A stretch of DNA of 64,000 nucleotides from JAITWN01 sp964388175 (GTDB taxonomy: Bacteria > Pseudomonadota > Gammaproteobacteria > SZUA-140), in the NCBI GenBank assembly GCA_964388175.1, contig CAYLYS010000002.1, positions 1 through 64,000 of the forward strand. The letters run 5' to 3'. Under the pieces are notes generated by a model. The model saw only the letters and a list, made by a program, of their open reading frames with translations, had not been told where the DNA came from and made no database searches. Of the stretch, positions 41,561 to 50,453 are shown one piece after another (within the stretch, counting starts at the first letter, position 1; the number at the start of each line of letters is the position of its first letter). The translations under genes and the position numbers were made by a program.

Positions 41561-43863
41561 TTTTCCACCTGTCTGCCGTTATCCGTCAGCTTCGTTCTTC
41601 CCTCGCCAGCGATATTACCGGCGATATCACCAGCCACATTGCCGGCCTGATGAACAGGCGCGGCAGGCGCCGCTTCGTCCTTCGGCGCCGCATCACAAGG
41701 GAAACGCATCACGATCACCGCCCCGCCTTCGGGCGCACTCTCGGCCCAGACACTGCCGCCGTGCTCCTCGACGATCTTCTTGACGATCGCCAGCCCGAGA
41801 CCACTGCCCTTGCGCTTGGTGGTGATGTAGGGCTCGAAGGAGCGGCCCAGCATATCGGCAGGCAGTCCGGGCCCGTTGTCCTGCACGCGCATTTCCGCGA
41901 CCCGCTCTCCTTCCGGGCCGAGCAGCGCGGTCTGGATGGTGATGACGAAATCCTGATCGGCCGGCGCCGCCTCGATCGCGTTCTTGAGCAGATTGTGCAG
42001 CAACTGGCGCATGCGGCCCGGATCGACGCGCAGCCTGGGCAGCGCGGCATCGAAGCGGGTGACGAAATGCCTGCGACTCGCTTCCTCGCGGTAAAGATCG
42101 AGCACTTCGTTGATCAGGGTGTGCAGATCGAGCCACTGCGGACGCAGCTGGGGCGTGCGCGCGTACTCGGAGAACGCCTTCACCATTTCCTCCATCACTT
42201 CCACCTGCTGCACGATGGTGTGCGTCGAGCGGTCGAGAATTTCGGCATCGCCGGGCTCCATGCCATGCAGATACTTGTGACGCAGGCGCTCGGCGGAGAG
42301 GCGTATCGGCGTCAGCGGATTCTTGATCTCATGCGCGAGCCGGCGCGCCACCTCGCCCCAGGCGGCGTCGCGCTGTACCTGCACCAGCGCCGTCACATCC
42401 TCGAACACCAGCACGTTACCGCCGTGCTGATGCTCATCGCCGGCGAGCGAGGCGCCGCCACACATGAGTATGCGCCGTCCGGAAGCAGCATGGATGACGA
42501 TTTCCTCGCGCCAGTCTTCCGCTTCGGCCAGATGCGGACGGATGGCGTCGACGAACTGCGCCAGGTATTCATGGTCGTTGCCGATGCTCACCAGCGGTTT
42601 GCCCACGTAGTTTCTCAAATCAGCGCCGAGGATCTGGCCGGCGGCGTGATTGGTTGTCCGGATCACCCGCCGCCGGTCGAGCGTGATGACGCCCGAAGAA
42701 AGGCGCCCGAGCACCGCGCGCAAGTAGGCGCGCTCGCCCTCGGCCTGGCGCTGGCTGAGCTGCGCCTCGTCGCGCGCCTGGGCCAGCCGGCGCGTCATCT
42801 CGTTGAAGGACTGCACCAGGAAACCCATCTCATCGTTGGAATAGTGCGGCAGCTGGCGATCGTAATTGCCGGAAGCAACCGCCCGCGTGCCGACGGCGAG
42901 CACCCGGATCGGCGCCACCAGCCGCCGCGCCGAGAAAAAGGCCGCCCACACTGCCAGCAGCAGGCTGAGCAGGAGCACCAGCGACAGCGTCAGCACAAAG
43001 CTGCTTTTCAGCGGTCCGCGCAGATAGGCGAGCTGCTGATAGCGGCTGGTCGCCTCCTCGACGCTGGCGGCCAGCGCGTTCATATGGCCCGACACCGGAT
43101 ACAGCGCCTGCAGCAGGCGCGGATCCTCGGTCGGACTCGATAGCGGCAGCTCGATGAGGATGCGGATATACAGATCGAAGTTGCCGACCGGATCCAGGCC
43201 GACGTAGTTGGTGCCCTGCCTGACCTGGCGCATGATCACTTCCGACGGCAGATGCGGCAGTATCGCCAGCGGATTCGCACTGCTGAAAGCGATGATGTGC
43301 CCGCTGGCGCCGATCAGGGTCAGCTCATAGACATCGCTCTGCGCTCTCATGTCGTTGAGCACGATCGCCGCCTGGTTGCCGGGCAGAAAGGAAAGCGCGC
43401 CGCCGATCTGATGGGTGCGCCGCAGATAGTCGCGCTTGCGTTCGTCGAGCGAGATCCGGCTCAGTTCGAGCGCATCGTCGAAGGCACGCTCGAACTGCAC
43501 GTCGAACCAGCTGTCGACGCCGCGGGCGATGAAATCGAGCGAGAAATAATAAACCACCGCACCCGGCATGAGCGCCAGCGTGATGAAGATCGCCAGCAAC
43601 CGCGCCGTGAGGCGCGAGCCGACGACACCGGCACGGTATTGCCGCACCAGACGCGCCAGATTGGCCACGATCAGCACCATCAGCGTGATCAGACCGATCA
43701 CGTTGAGCACGAGCAGGGAAATGTACAGGCGGCTGAAGTCGTCGGAATTGCGTGTCGCCGCGCCCATCAGATAGAGCGACACCAGCAGCAGCACCGACAG
43801 CGCCAGGATCGGCAGGATGCCGATGGCCAGCCCGCGCGGATTCAGAAATGCCACTCGTGCCAC
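41557..43863 (-). CDS. ntrY: NtrY-type sensor histidine kinase
   Basis: A 768-aa inner-membrane kinase partnered with the adjacent NtrX. Three N-terminal helices (about 10-110), a periplasmic region (about 115-285), another helix (about 290-310), a HAMP domain (SARRLVAPIRVLAVG), a PAS domain (about 375-490), the HisKA phospho-acceptor in RRLAHEIKNPLTPIRLSAER, and an ATPase domain with N box LLKNAIEA, G1 DNGPGLP and G2 GSGLGLAIVKKI. The C terminus has an Ala/Gly/Asn tail of short VAGDIAGNIAG repeats. NtrYX sense redox or nitrogen cues in other proteobacteria; the signal here is unknown. Confidence 0.95.
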   Translation of the reverse strand: MARVAFLNPRGLAIGILPILALSVLLLVSLYLMGAATRNSDDFSRLYISLLVLNVIGLITLMVLIVANLARLVRQYRAGVVGSRLTARLLAIFITLALMPGAVVYYFSLDFIARGVDSWFDVQFERAFDDALELSRISLDERKRDYLRRTHQIGGALSFLPGNQAAIVLNDMRAQSDVYELTLIGASGHIIAFSSANPLAILPHLPSEVIMRQVRQGTNYVGLDPVGNFDLYIRILIELPLSSPTEDPRLLQALYPVSGHMNALAASVEEATSRYQQLAYLRGPLKSSFVLTLSLVLLLSLLLAVWAAFFSARRLVAPIRVLAVGTRAVASGNYDRQLPHYSNDEMGFLVQSFNEMTRRLAQARDEAQLSQRQAEGERAYLRAVLGRLSSGVITLDRRRVIRTTNHAAGQILGADLRNYVGKPLVSIGNDHEYLAQFVDAIRPHLAEAEDWREEIVIHAASGRRILMCGGASLAGDEHQHGGNVLVFEDVTALVQVQRDAAWGEVARRLAHEIKNPLTPIRLSAERLRHKYLHGMEPGDAEILDRSTHTIVQQVEVMEEMVKAFSEYARTPQLRPQWLDLHTLINEVLDLYREEASRRHFVTRFDAALPRLRVDPGRMRQLLHNLLKNAIEAAPADQDFVITIQTALLGPEGERVAEMRVQDNGPGLPADMLGRSFEPYITTKRKGSGLGLAIVKKIVEEHGGSVWAESAPEGGAVIVMRFPCDAAPKDEAAPAAPVHQAGNVAGDIAGNIAGEGRTKLTDNGRQVEK

Positions 43864-44480
43864 CCGCTGCCGAGCGCCCAGCCCGGACTCACCAGTGCGC
43901 GCAGACGCAGCGGAACCGGCAGCGCGTTGGTGTCTATACGCGCCTGCAGTCTGCCGCTGTAGACCCCGTTGCGATCGAGCAGGCCGGCATCGATCACCGG
44001 CAGATCGACGACGCGGCCGAGTCCGGCGATCGCGGCCTGCAGTGTGGGATAGGCGGTCTGGGTGCCGATATTGATGTTGCGGATCACGTACTGGCGGGTA
44101 AGCGCGTGGTAATCGAGTTCATAGCGCTGCTGCAGCGTGGTCACCGTCTCGTCCCAGAGATAGGATCGTTCGCGCAGGATTTCGATTTCGAGCAGGATCG
44201 GCAGCACGATGCCGCGGTCCAGCGCTTCCAGCAGTTGCCGGCCCAGGCGGTAATCGATGCCGGCGTCGAGATAATAGACATCGTCCTTGAGCGCGACCTG
44301 CACGCCATCGATGTCGATGCCGGCGGCAGTGCCGGTATGGGCATCGCCGTCGGTGACAACGCCGGTATCGACCATGCCGGCATCCGGCGGAAACTCTTCC
44401 TGGGCGTACGCGGCGCCGGCCCATGCCGTCGACAGGCACATCACGAGCAGGCCGATCTGCGCGGCATGCGCCAGCGTCAT
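43842..44480 (-). CDS. DUF4390 domain-containing secreted protein
   Basis: A 212-aa protein with a signal peptide (IGLLVMCLSTAWAGAAYAQ). A low-complexity acidic stretch rich in Gly, Thr and Asp follows (about 30-55), then the DUF4390 domain: VYYLDAGIDYRLGRQLLEAL, PILLEIEILRERSYLWD, RYELDYHALTRQYVIRN and RLRALVSPGWALGSGWHEW. The family is almost always found between rsmB and ntrY, as here, and is probably a periplasmic partner of the NtrY sensor. It overlaps ntrY by 22 bases. ATG 44480 follows taggat at suitable spacing. Confidence 0.9.
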   Translation of the reverse strand: MTLAHAAQIGLLVMCLSTAWAGAAYAQEEFPPDAGMVDTGVVTDGDAHTGTAAGIDIDGVQVALKDDVYYLDAGIDYRLGRQLLEALDRGIVLPILLEIEILRERSYLWDETVTTLQQRYELDYHALTRQYVIRNINIGTQTAYPTLQAAIAGLGRVVDLPVIDAGLLDRNGVYSGRLQARIDTNALPVPLRLRALVSPGWALGSGWHEWHF

Positions 44481-44490
44481 GACGGAAATC

Positions 44491-45801
44491 CTAAGTGCGG
44501 AGCTTGTCCACGCATGCGTAGAAAAAACCATCCATCCCATTTTCACCCGGAAGAATCTGGCGACCGCAGGACAATGCCCTGCCCCAGGCGGCGTCGATCG
44601 CGCGGGCGCGGGCATCCGGGCGCCGGGCGAGAAAATCCTCTATCTGGGCATTATTTTCCTGATGCATGATAGAGCAAGTGGCGTACAAGAGCATCCCGCC
44701 CGGCGCGAGCAGCGTCCACGCCGCATCCAGCAGCGCGCGCTGCTGGACGGCGAGTGCGGCGAGATCCTCCGGCCGGCGCAGGCGCTTGATGTCCGGATGC
44801 CGGCGTATTACACCGCTCGCCGAACACGGCGCATCGAGCAGGATGCGATCAAACGGCACCCCGTCCCACCATGATTGCGGACAGGCGGCGTCGGCGCAGA
44901 TCAGTCGCGCCTGCAGGCCGAGACGGTCCAGCGTCTCGCGCACGCGCTGCAGCCGGCCCTCGTCTATATCGACCGCGCACAGATCGACATTCGCATTCAA
45001 TTCCAGAATGTGGGCGCTCTTGCCGCCGGGCGCGGCGCACAGATCGAGCACACGCTGGCCGGCGGCGATGCCGAGCAGCGGCGCGGCAAGCTGCGCCGCG
45101 CCGTCCTGCACCGATACGCGCCCGGTGGCAAAACCCGGCAGGCGCATGACATCCACGGGCTCGTCCAGCAGCAGCGCATCGGCGCCGGCCGCAGCGGCGG
45201 CGGCGATGCCGGCAGCCTCCAGCTCGCGCAGATAATCGTCGCGCGTTCCCTGACGCCGGTTGACGCGCAGCCACATCGGCGCACGCTGGTTGTTCTCCTG
45301 CGCGATGCCGCGCCAGTCCGCGGGCCAGTCCGCACGGATGCGCTGCAACAGCCAGGCGGGATGCGCCAGCGCCGCCACTTCGTCTTCGTCGGCGCGGGCG
45401 AGCAGCGCATCGCGCTCGCGCTGGAAACGCCGCAGCACCGCATTCACCATGCCGCGCGCCCAAGGCTTGCGCAGCACCGCCGTCACCGCCACCGTCGCCG
45501 CCACCGCCGCGTGCTCCGGCACGCGCGTATGGATCATCTGGTACAAACCGATCAGGATCAGGCAGTGCACGTCGGCATCGCGCGGCGGCAGCGGCCGATG
45601 GACCAGCTCGCGTGCGACCGCTTCCAGGCGCGGCCACCAGCGCAGCACGCCATAACAGAGGTCCTGGGCGAAAGCGCGGTCGCGCGCCGCGGCGATGCCC
45701 GGCAGCGTTTCCGCACAGGCCGCGGTCAGCGAACGGCCACTGGAAAATACGGCGAGCAGAATCTGTACGGCGGCGTAACGGGGGTCGGTCGCACCGCTCA
45801 T
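44491..45801 (-). CDS. rsmB: 16S rRNA (cytosine(967)-C(5))-methyltransferase RsmB
   Basis: A 436-aa methyltransferase acting on C967 of 16S rRNA. It has the NusB-like RNA-binding N domain (about 5-140), the SAM motif LDLCAAPGGKSAHILEL, a catalytic Cys in LLDAPCSASGVIRRHPD, and the second conserved Cys in LLYATCSIM. ATG overlaps the fmt stop by four bases, giving the classic def-fmt-rsmB operon. Confidence 0.96.
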   Translation of the reverse strand: MSGATDPRYAAVQILLAVFSSGRSLTAACAETLPGIAAARDRAFAQDLCYGVLRWWPRLEAVARELVHRPLPPRDADVHCLILIGLYQMIHTRVPEHAAVAATVAVTAVLRKPWARGMVNAVLRRFQRERDALLARADEDEVAALAHPAWLLQRIRADWPADWRGIAQENNQRAPMWLRVNRRQGTRDDYLRELEAAGIAAAAAAGADALLLDEPVDVMRLPGFATGRVSVQDGAAQLAAPLLGIAAGQRVLDLCAAPGGKSAHILELNANVDLCAVDIDEGRLQRVRETLDRLGLQARLICADAACPQSWWDGVPFDRILLDAPCSASGVIRRHPDIKRLRRPEDLAALAVQQRALLDAAWTLLAPGGMLLYATCSIMHQENNAQIEDFLARRPDARARAIDAAWGRALSCGRQILPGENGMDGFFYACVDKLRT

Positions 45802-46742
45802 GTCCGCGCACCGCCGCCGGGCGCGGCACGGGCGGCGTTGAGAAAATCGGCGACGGCGAGGGGGCGGCCGCCGGGACGCTGGATTTCGAGCAGGCGCAGC
45901 ACGCCGTCACCGGTGGCGACGTCGATACCGTCGCGTCCCGCATCGAGCACCGTCCCCGGCGGCAGCGCGGCGCAATCGCCGGATATGACCCGTGCGCGCC
46001 AGACGCGCAGCGGCCCGTAGCCATCCAGTTCGGCGTGGCTGACCGGCCAGGGATTGAACGCTCTCACCTTGCGTTCGAGCTGGGCAGCCGGCTGCCGCCA
46101 GTCGAGCGCAGCCTCGGCCTTGTCGATCTTTGCCGCGTAGGTGGCGAGCGCATCGTCCTGCGTCACCGCCGGCAGCGATCCGTCCACCAGTCCAGCGAGA
46201 GCGGCGCGCAGCGCCGTCGCGCCCAGTCCGGCGAGGCGGTCGTGCAGACTGCCGCCGGTATCATCGGGCGCGATGGGACAGGGCAGGCGATAGAGCATGG
46301 GGCCGGTATCGAGACCGGCCTCCATCTGAATGATGGTGACGCCGCTTTCCGTGTCCCCGGCGAGCAGGGCGCGCTGGATCGGCGCCGCGCCGCGCCAGCG
46401 CGGCAGCAGGGAGGCGTGCACATTGATACAGCCGAGGCGCGGAATCGCCAGTACCGCACGCGGCAGGATCAGCCCATAGGCGACCACCACCATGAGATCG
46501 GGCGCGTAAGCCGCGAGCGTGGATTCCGTCGCCGGGTCGCGCAGCCGCTCGGGCTGATGCACCGGGAGGCCGTGCTCGCCGGCCAGCAGCTTCACCGGGC
46601 TCGGCCGCAACTGGCGTCCGCGACCGGCGGGACGATCCGGCTGGGTGAAGACGGCGACGACCTCGCACGGCGCGGACAGCAGCGCCTGCAGGGATACGGC
46701 AGCGAACTCCGGCGTGCCGGCGAAAACGATGCGCATCGTCAC
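45798..46742 (-). CDS. fmt: Methionyl-tRNA formyltransferase
   Basis: A 314-aa enzyme that formylates initiator Met-tRNA with 10-formyl-THF. Seen: MRIVFAGTPEFAAVSLQALL, INVHASLLPRWRGAAPIQRA with the catalytic Asn-His, the Asp in LDTGPMLYRL and a C-terminal OB-like domain with VRAFNPWPVSHAEL. ATG 46742 (MTM) overlaps def by four bases; 46736 is an alternative start. It forms an operon with def and rsmB. Confidence 0.96.
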   Translation of the reverse strand: MTMRIVFAGTPEFAAVSLQALLSAPCEVVAVFTQPDRPAGRGRQLRPSPVKLLAGEHGLPVHQPERLRDPATESTLAAYAPDLMVVVAYGLILPRAVLAIPRLGCINVHASLLPRWRGAAPIQRALLAGDTESGVTIIQMEAGLDTGPMLYRLPCPIAPDDTGGSLHDRLAGLGATALRAALAGLVDGSLPAVTQDDALATYAAKIDKAEAALDWRQPAAQLERKVRAFNPWPVSHAELDGYGPLRVWRARVISGDCAALPPGTVLDAGRDGIDVATGDGVLRLLEIQRPGGRPLAVADFLNAARAAPGGGART

Positions 46743-47242
46743 ATGCTGCGCAGACGCTGCTTTTCCAGCTTCTTGCGGATGCGTTGGCGTTTGAGTTCGG
46801 TGAGGTAGTCGACGAACAGCTTGCCGTCGAGGTGATCGATTTCATGCTGGATGCAGACCGCCATCAGACCCTCGGCCTCGGCTTCGATCGGCTGGCCGTC
46901 GCGATCGAGTGCCCGGTAGCGGATCCAGGCCGAGCGCTGCACCGGTTCGCTGATGCCGGGCACGGAAAGACAGCCCTCATCCATGCTCTCAGTCCCGGAC
47001 TGCTCCAGGATGACAGGGTTGATCAGGCAATGCGGATCTTGACCGTCCTCAGAAACATCCAATACGATCAATCGCTTGGCAACGCCGACCTGGATCGCGG
47101 CAAGGCCGATGCCAGGCGCGTCGTACATGGTTTCCAGCATGTCGCCGGCCAGCTTGCGGATGGCGTCGTCGACATGGTCGACCGGCAGCGCGCGATTGCG
47201 CAAACGGGGATCGGGATAGTGCAGGATGTGAAGCAGTGCCAT
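46739..47242 (-). CDS. def: Peptide deformylase
   Basis: A 167-aa metalloprotease that removes formyl from nascent proteins. The three signature motifs are intact: GIGLAAIQVG (motif I), EGCLSVPG (motif II, metal Cys) and QHEIDHLDG (motif III, metal His pair). Length matches E. coli Def (169 aa). It is the first gene of the minus-strand block that runs on to trkH and is divergent from the LysM gene, so a promoter should lie between 47243 and 47365. Confidence 0.97.
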   Translation of the reverse strand: MALLHILHYPDPRLRNRALPVDHVDDAIRKLAGDMLETMYDAPGIGLAAIQVGVAKRLIVLDVSEDGQDPHCLINPVILEQSGTESMDEGCLSVPGISEPVQRSAWIRYRALDRDGQPIEAEAEGLMAVCIQHEIDHLDGKLFVDYLTELKRQRIRKKLEKQRLRSM

Positions 47243-47365
47243 GGCTCGGTCCGGATCGTATCGGGTTATCTATAAATATCCGTCCACCGTCGCCGATAAC
47301 AAGCGGGTATGCGGAAAAAAACCGCCGCCAAGGCGACTCACCCTGGGGATTCTAAGGCAAGTCCG

Positions 47366-48424
47366 ATGTCAAAAAAACCCTTTATCATTAAAGTATTACT
47401 TCTGATCACACTGGCCTTCGGCAGCGTCTCGCAGGCCGATACCGTCAGGCTCGCCCCCGATCATCCGGAGCGCTACGTCGTCATCAGGGGCGACACGCTG
47501 TGGGATATTTCCGCGCGCTTCCTGGAAGATCCGTGGATGTGGCCGGAAATCTGGCACATCAACCCCGAAATCGCCAATCCCCATCTGATTTATCCGGGCG
47601 ACATCATACGCCTGGAATATGTCGACGGCAAACCGGTGCTGCGGCTGGAACGGCCGGGCATGGGCGATCTGCACACCGTCAAATTCTCGCCGACGGCGCG
47701 CATGACCGTCCTCGACTCCGCGATCCCCACCATTCCGATGGACGCCATCGGACAGTTCCTGAAATATCCGCGCATCGTCACCGACGGCGAGCTGGAACGT
47801 AGTCCTTATATAGTAGCCAGCAGCGAGGACCGTCTGATCAGCGGCACCGGCAACAAGGTGTACGCGCGCGGCATCGGCGACGAAGGCATCGTCCGCTACA
47901 GCATCGTCCGCCAGGGGCAGGTCTACCGCAACCCGGACAATCGCCGCGACATTCTCGGCTACGAGGCGATCCATGTCGGCTATGCCACCGTTACCCGCAG
48001 CGGCGATCCGAGCACCCTGATCATCGAGCAGGCCGAGCGCGAAGTGCTGGCCGGCGACCGCCTGCTGCCGCTGGGTGAGGATGAGATCAACCAGTATTTC
48101 CTGCCGCACGCCCCGGCGAAAGCCGTCGAAGGCAAGATCCTCTCGGTGCTCGACGGCCTGGCCCGCATCGGTCAATACCAGGTGATCGCCCTGAGCCAGG
48201 GCGCCGATGCCGGGCTCGAACCCGGCCATGTCCTCGCCATACACCAGACCGGCGAAGTGATCCGGGACAACTTCACCCAGCAGCGCGCGGCGCGCAAGGT
48301 CCAATTGCCGAACGAACGTACCGGCACCGTCATGCTGATCCGCGTCTTCGACCGCGTCAGCTACGCGCTGGTCATGGAAGCGGCGCGCGATCTGCGCGTG
48401 CTCGATACCTTCACCCAGCCCTGA
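47366..48424 (+). CDS. LysM domain secreted protein (YgaU/DUF-type envelope protein)
   Basis: A 352-aa protein. ATG 47366 begins MSKKPFIIKVLLLITLAFG, a signal peptide; an aagg ribosome site lies nine bases before. The LysM fold follows at about 35-85 (YVVIRGDTLWDISARFL, then NPHLIYPGDIIRLEYV), binding peptidoglycan. The remainder (about 100-350) is a conserved envelope region with repeated hairpin-like segments, as in LysM proteins encoded between def and dprA in many gammaproteobacteria. Its exact function is unknown; it may act in cell-wall maintenance. Confidence 0.9.
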   Translation: MSKKPFIIKVLLLITLAFGSVSQADTVRLAPDHPERYVVIRGDTLWDISARFLEDPWMWPEIWHINPEIANPHLIYPGDIIRLEYVDGKPVLRLERPGMGDLHTVKFSPTARMTVLDSAIPTIPMDAIGQFLKYPRIVTDGELERSPYIVASSEDRLISGTGNKVYARGIGDEGIVRYSIVRQGQVYRNPDNRRDILGYEAIHVGYATVTRSGDPSTLIIEQAEREVLAGDRLLPLGEDEINQYFLPHAPAKAVEGKILSVLDGLARIGQYQVIALSQGADAGLEPGHVLAIHQTGEVIRDNFTQQRAARKVQLPNERTGTVMLIRVFDRVSYALVMEAARDLRVLDTFTQP

Positions 48425-48469
48425 GCCCATACCGCCCGCTTCGCACGCACACGGAAACATAAGCATGTC

Positions 48470-49591
48470 ATGGACGACATCAAATACTGGCTGGCGCTGC
48501 CGCGCATCCCGGGCCTCGGCCCGGTGGTGTGCCGGCAACTGCTGAAGCACTACTCCGGACATCCCCGTCTGCTGTTCGCCGATGCCGCCGGCGCCTCACC
48601 GGCGCTGGCGGCAGGGCTTCCGCCCGCCCTGTTGCGCGCCCTGGCCGCACCCGACTGGCCGGCGGTCGAACGCGATCTCGCCTGGATGGAACAGCCGGAT
48701 AACCATGTCCTGACGCTGTGCGATCCGCGCTATCCGCCCCGGCTGAAGGAAATCCACGGCGCGCCGCCCGTGCTCTACGTGCGCGGCCGGGTGGAGGCGC
48801 TGCAGAAGCCCCAGATCGCCGTCGTCGGCAGCCGCAGCCCGAGCCCCGGCGGCCTCGATACCGCCGGCGACTTTGCCGCCGCGCTCGGCCGCAGCGGACT
48901 GACCATCACCAGCGGCCTCGCCCTCGGCATCGACGGCGCCGCCCATCGCGGCGCGCTGGCCGCGGCCGCCCCCACCATCGCGGTGGCCGGCACCGGACCG
49001 GATCTCGTCTATCCGGCGCGTCACCGCGAACTGGCAGACGAAATCATGCGCACCGGTGCACTGGTCACCGAATTCGCGCCCGGCCATCCGCCCCTGCCGG
49101 CGTCGTTCCCGCGCCGCAACCGCATCATCAGCGGTCTCAGCCTGGGCACGCTGGTGGTCGAGGCGGCGCCGGGCAGCGGTTCGCTGATCACCGCACGGAT
49201 GGCGCTGGAACAGGGGCGCGAGGTTTTCGCCATCCCCGGCTCCATCCACAATCCCCGCTCCCGCGGCTGCCATGGCCTGATCCGCCAGGGCGCCAAACTG
49301 GTCGAACGCATCGAGGACATACTGGAGGAACTGGAGCCGCTGCTGTACCCGGCCGCCCATACGCCCGACACCCCGGCGAACGGACCATCGCCCCCGGCGC
49401 CGCGGCTGGACGACACCGCCGCATACGTTCTCTCGCAAATCGATTACAGTGCCACCACCATCGATATCCTGAGCGGACGCACCGGTCTTTGCGCCGAACA
49501 GCTGCATCACATTCTGCTAGACTTGGAATTGGCGAATCACATTGTTTCAGCGCCCGGAAGCGCCTACGTGCGCCGCCAAACGGAGGTTTGA
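48470..49591 (+). CDS. dprA: DNA-processing protein DprA
   Basis: A 373-aa protein that loads RecA onto incoming single-stranded DNA during transformation. An N-terminal SAM-like region (about 1-80, LALPRIPGLGPVVCRQLL) precedes the Rossmann-type domain with VVGSRSPSPGG, GLTITSGLALGIDGAAH, VVEAAPGSGSLITARMALEQ and FAIPGSIHNPRSRGCHGLI. A C-terminal winged helix (about 310-373) ends TEV. smg follows after seven bases. Confidence 0.95.
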   Translation: MDDIKYWLALPRIPGLGPVVCRQLLKHYSGHPRLLFADAAGASPALAAGLPPALLRALAAPDWPAVERDLAWMEQPDNHVLTLCDPRYPPRLKEIHGAPPVLYVRGRVEALQKPQIAVVGSRSPSPGGLDTAGDFAAALGRSGLTITSGLALGIDGAAHRGALAAAAPTIAVAGTGPDLVYPARHRELADEIMRTGALVTEFAPGHPPLPASFPRRNRIISGLSLGTLVVEAAPGSGSLITARMALEQGREVFAIPGSIHNPRSRGCHGLIRQGAKLVERIEDILEELEPLLYPAAHTPDTPANGPSPPAPRLDDTAAYVLSQIDYSATTIDILSGRTGLCAEQLHHILLDLELANHIVSAPGSAYVRRQTEV

Positions 49592-49598
49592 TCGCGAC

Positions 49599-50060
49599 AT
49601 GCTGGACGTACTGCTCTATCTGTTCGAACACTACATGGAGGAAGGGCGCGAAGTCCCCCATGACGAGTCCATACTGAAGACCATGCTCAAGGACGCGGGC
49701 TTTCCCCAGTCCGAAATCAACAAGGCCTTCATCTGGCTCGAGGATCTGGTGCGCCAGCGCGGTGCCGACGACGCTCTGACGACGCACGGCTCCTTCCGCG
49801 TCTTCTCGCGCCGGGAAATCGCCAAGCTGAGCAGCGAGTGCCGCGGCTACCTGATCCTGCTCGAACACAACGGACTCATCGGACCGCTCGAGCGCGAGCT
49901 GATCATTGAGCGCGCCATGGCGCTCGATCTGGACGAACTCGACCTCGACAAGCTCAAGCTCATCATCATGATGGTGCTCGCCAACCAGTCCAGCGACGAA
50001 TACGCGCAGGACTGGATCGAAGCGCTGATCTTCGACAACAGCAACGGCAAACTGCACTGA
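49599..50060 (+). CDS. smg: Smg protein (DUF494)
   Basis: A 153-aa protein of the Smg/DUF494 family, always near dprA and topA. MLDVLLYLFEHYMEEG, AGFPQSEINKAFIWLEDL and ALDLDELDLDKLKLIIMMVL identify it. ATG 49599 is chosen although the ggagg site is 12 bases upstream; an earlier in-frame codon would overlap dprA. The function is not established. Confidence 0.92.
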   Translation: MLDVLLYLFEHYMEEGREVPHDESILKTMLKDAGFPQSEINKAFIWLEDLVRQRGADDALTTHGSFRVFSRREIAKLSSECRGYLILLEHNGLIGPLERELIIERAMALDLDELDLDKLKLIIMMVLANQSSDEYAQDWIEALIFDNSNGKLH

Positions 50061-50453
50061 GGCTGCGCCGCGAACACCGGCCCGCCACCCTCGCTTCGCC
50101 GTTAACGATTTGTCTCCCCTCGAATAAGCAAACACACCGAACGCCTCGCGCCCAGCCGCCCGCCGCCCTGCGCCGGACTCCGTACCGCCCCCATACTGAA
50201 TCCCTGGCTGAACCCCGGCTGAACCCGGGCGGGCCGGCGGGGTCATAATCATCATGAAGGCGTGGCGGCGTCACGACGCGGGCGAACGCCCTTCAGCTTT
50301 CACCGCCGCTACCGAAACAGCTTTGACAAGCGCGGGATTAGACTTCAAGATAAGCCCGCTTCGTTCAAGCGGTCGTGAAAACTTCAGATATTCCGGGAAC
50401 TTCTCCTGTCGATGGCGCGAGCGCCGCGACGCACCCGGAGCGATACGGAACCC
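50061..50453 (+). other. 393-bp intergenic region before topA
   Basis: No convincing gene is seen. It holds a short tandem repeat (three copies of a gctgaaccc-type unit at about 50195-50228) and a candidate topA promoter. A 67-codon frame at 50254-50457 overlaps the topA start, has no family likeness and is not accepted. Confidence 0.6.
50323..50351 (+). promoter_or_regulatory. Candidate topA promoter
   Basis: A perfect TTGACA at 50323-50328 is followed after 17 bases by CAAGAT (50346-50351), a poor -10. This would give a leader of roughly 95 bases. The -35 is strong, the -10 is not, so the exact site is unsure. Confidence 0.35.
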